Part shown: piece after piece, positions 62,772 to 64,000 of the stretch
Numbering within the stretch: the stretch's first letter is position 1
Layout of the letters: the number at the start of each line of letters is the position of its first letter
NCBI RefSeq assembly: GCF_900635955.1
Contig: NZ_LR134201.1
Coordinates: 2,666,001-2,730,000, forward strand
Reading direction: 5' to 3'
Length of the DNA: 64,000 nt
Source of the DNA: Cedecea lapagei
GTDB lineage: Bacteria > Pseudomonadota > Gammaproteobacteria > Enterobacterales > Enterobacteriaceae
The notes under the pieces: generated by a model
What the model was told of the DNA's origin: nothing
Database searches by the model: none
The model's input: the letters and a program-made list of their open reading frames with translations, nothing else
Made by a program: the position numbers and the translations under genes

Positions 62772-63788
62772 ATGCAAAAGAAATCCATCTACGTTGCCTA
62801 TACCGGCGGTACCATCGGTATGCAGCGTTCCGAGCACGGCTATATTCCTGTTTCCGGACACCTGCAGCGCCAGCTGGCGATGATGCCCGAGTTCCATCGC
62901 CCGGAAATGCCGGACTTCACCATTCACGAATACGCCCCGCTGATGGACTCTTCGGACATGACTCCCGAAGACTGGCAGCACATCGCCGACGACATTAAAG
63001 CCCACTACGACGACTACGATGGCTTTGTGATCCTCCACGGCACGGACACCATGGCGTTTACCGCCTCGGCGCTCTCTTTCATGCTGGAGAACCTCAGCAA
63101 ACCGGTTATCGTCACCGGCTCGCAGATCCCGCTGGCTGAGCTACGCTCTGACGGGCAAATTAACCTGCTGAACTCGCTGTACGTGGCGGCCAACTACCCC
63201 ATCAACGAAGTGACGCTGTTCTTTAACAATCGTTTGTACCGTGGGAACCGCACCACCAAAGCACACGCCGACGGCTTTGATGCCTTCGCGTCCCCTAACC
63301 TTGCGCCGCTGCTGGAGGCCGGGATCCATATTCGCAAGCTGAATACGCCTCCCGCCCCGCACGGGGACGGCGAGCTGATTGTTCACCCGATCACGCCGCA
63401 GCCGATCGGCGTGGTGACGATCTATCCCGGGATTTCTGCCGACGTGGTAGGTAACTTCCTGCGCCAGCCGGTTAAAGCGCTGATCCTCCGCTCATACGGC
63501 GTAGGCAACGCCCCGCAGCACGGCGCTTTCATTAAAGAGTTGCAGGAAGCGAGCGCACGCGGCATCGTGGTGGTTAACCTCACGCAGTGTATGTCCGGCA
63601 AAGTAAACATGGGTGGCTATGCCACCGGCAACGCGCTGGCCCAGGCTGGCGTGATCGGCGGGTTCGATATGACGGTGGAAGCAACGCTCACCAAGCTCCA
63701 CTACCTGCTGAGTCAGGGCCTGGACGCACGGGCTATCCGTGATGCGATGTCGCAAAACCTGCGTGGTGAACTCACTCCCGACGACTAA
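62772..63788 (+). CDS. ansA: L-asparaginase I (cytoplasmic)
   Basis: 338 residues, the E. coli length. The first threonine nucleophile is in YVAYTGGTIGMQRSE (about 14) and the second catalytic set in FVILHGTDTMAFTASALS (about 91). It hydrolyses asparagine to aspartate and ammonia with low affinity; no signal peptide is seen. The start MQKKSIYVAY is conserved, although the frame stays open 47 codons upstream into the hairpin region. PncA follows 12 bases after the stop. Confidence 0.97.
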   Translation: MQKKSIYVAYTGGTIGMQRSEHGYIPVSGHLQRQLAMMPEFHRPEMPDFTIHEYAPLMDSSDMTPEDWQHIADDIKAHYDDYDGFVILHGTDTMAFTASALSFMLENLSKPVIVTGSQIPLAELRSDGQINLLNSLYVAANYPINEVTLFFNNRLYRGNRTTKAHADGFDAFASPNLAPLLEAGIHIRKLNTPPAPHGDGELIVHPITPQPIGVVTIYPGISADVVGNFLRQPVKALILRSYGVGNAPQHGAFIKELQEASARGIVVVNLTQCMSGKVNMGGYATGNALAQAGVIGGFDMTVEATLTKLHYLLSQGLDARAIRDAMSQNLRGELTPDD

Positions 63789-63800
63789 GGAACGACCCTA

Positions 63801-64000
63801 ATGCAGCGTGCTTTACTGCTTATTGATTTGCAGAACGATTTTTGTGCCGGCGGCGCGCTTGCCGTCCCGGAAGGTGACAGCACGGTTGAGGTGGCCAATC
63901 CTCTGATCGCGCTATTTAAAGCACGCGGGGATAGCGTTGTGGCAGCCCAGGACTGGCACCCTGTCGGGCATGGAAGTTTCGCCAGCACCCAGGGTACGGA
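63801..64000 (+). CDS. pncA: Nicotinamidase PncA (5' part, runs off the window)
   Basis: The first 66 codons are present. MQRALLLIDLQNDFCAGGAL contains the catalytic aspartate of the isochorismatase-like fold, and VVAAQDWHPVGHGSFAS has the metal-binding Asp/His. The enzyme converts nicotinamide to nicotinate for NAD salvage. It is co-directional with ansA and probably co-transcribed. Confidence 0.93.
   Translation, partial: MQRALLLIDLQNDFCAGGALAVPEGDSTVEVANPLIALFKARGDSVVAAQDWHPVGHGSFASTQGT

Overview
The window is a 64 kb piece of an enterobacterial chromosome. Gene content, gene order and protein sequence follow the Escherichia coli K-12 interval ydiJ to pncA almost gene for gene. Several additions relative to K-12 suggest a relative such as Cedecea, Enterobacter or Kluyvera, but the sequence alone does not settle the genus. 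I saw no tRNA, rRNA, insertion sequence, prophage or CRISPR array. Functional names rest on recalled similarity to E. coli proteins and on motifs visible in the translations; no database search was run.

Positions 1-9000 hold the 3'-truncated FAD/iron-sulfur oxidase gene ydiJ, the permease ydiK, the small RNA RprA, the divergent pair ppsA and ppsR (phosphoenolpyruvate synthase and its regulatory kinase/phosphorylase) and aroH. A TrpR-type operator overlaps the ppsR stop codon. Positions 9000-15000 hold a complete heme uptake locus, hemP-hemR-hmuS-hmuT-hmuU-hmuV, behind a Fur box. It sits where E. coli keeps only ydiE, a lone HemP homologue. The receptor gene hemR is interrupted by four separate +1 frameshifts.

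Positions 15000-23000 carry, on the minus strand, selO, ydiV, an extra LacI-family regulator, nlpC and btuD-btuE-btuC. An AT-richer glucose-1-phosphatase-like gene follows on the plus strand, preceded by two strong hairpins that may form a small RNA or leader. Positions 23000-30200 are the translation cluster thrS-infC-rpmI-rplT-pheM-pheS-pheT-ihfA, with the infC AUU start, the pheM leader peptide and its attenuator intact.

Positions 30200-41600 carry a small cysteine-containing unknown, ydiY, pfkB, ydiZ, yniA, yniB, hxpB, the SOS gene ydjM, the cystine carrier tcyP, cedA, osmE, nadE, a YddG-like exporter and the SOS nuclease cho. Positions 41600-51600 hold hutH with a HutC-type operator, hutD, the periplasmic chaperone spy and the arginine succinyltransferase operon astCADBE with a sigma-54 promoter. 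Positions 51600-64000 hold xthA, ydjX, ohr, ynjE (frameshifted in its signal peptide), nudG, ynjH, topB, selD, a class A acid phosphatase, ydjA, sppA, ansA and the start of pncA.

The themes are central carbon metabolism, iron, B12 and heme acquisition, the translation core, arginine and histidine breakdown, and DNA repair. I did not find a clearly new multi-gene system. The most unusual items are the multiply frameshifted hemR, the two candidate small RNA or leader structures (21512-21617 and the sppA-ansA gap), the isolated hutH/hutD pair and the orphan LacI regulator.
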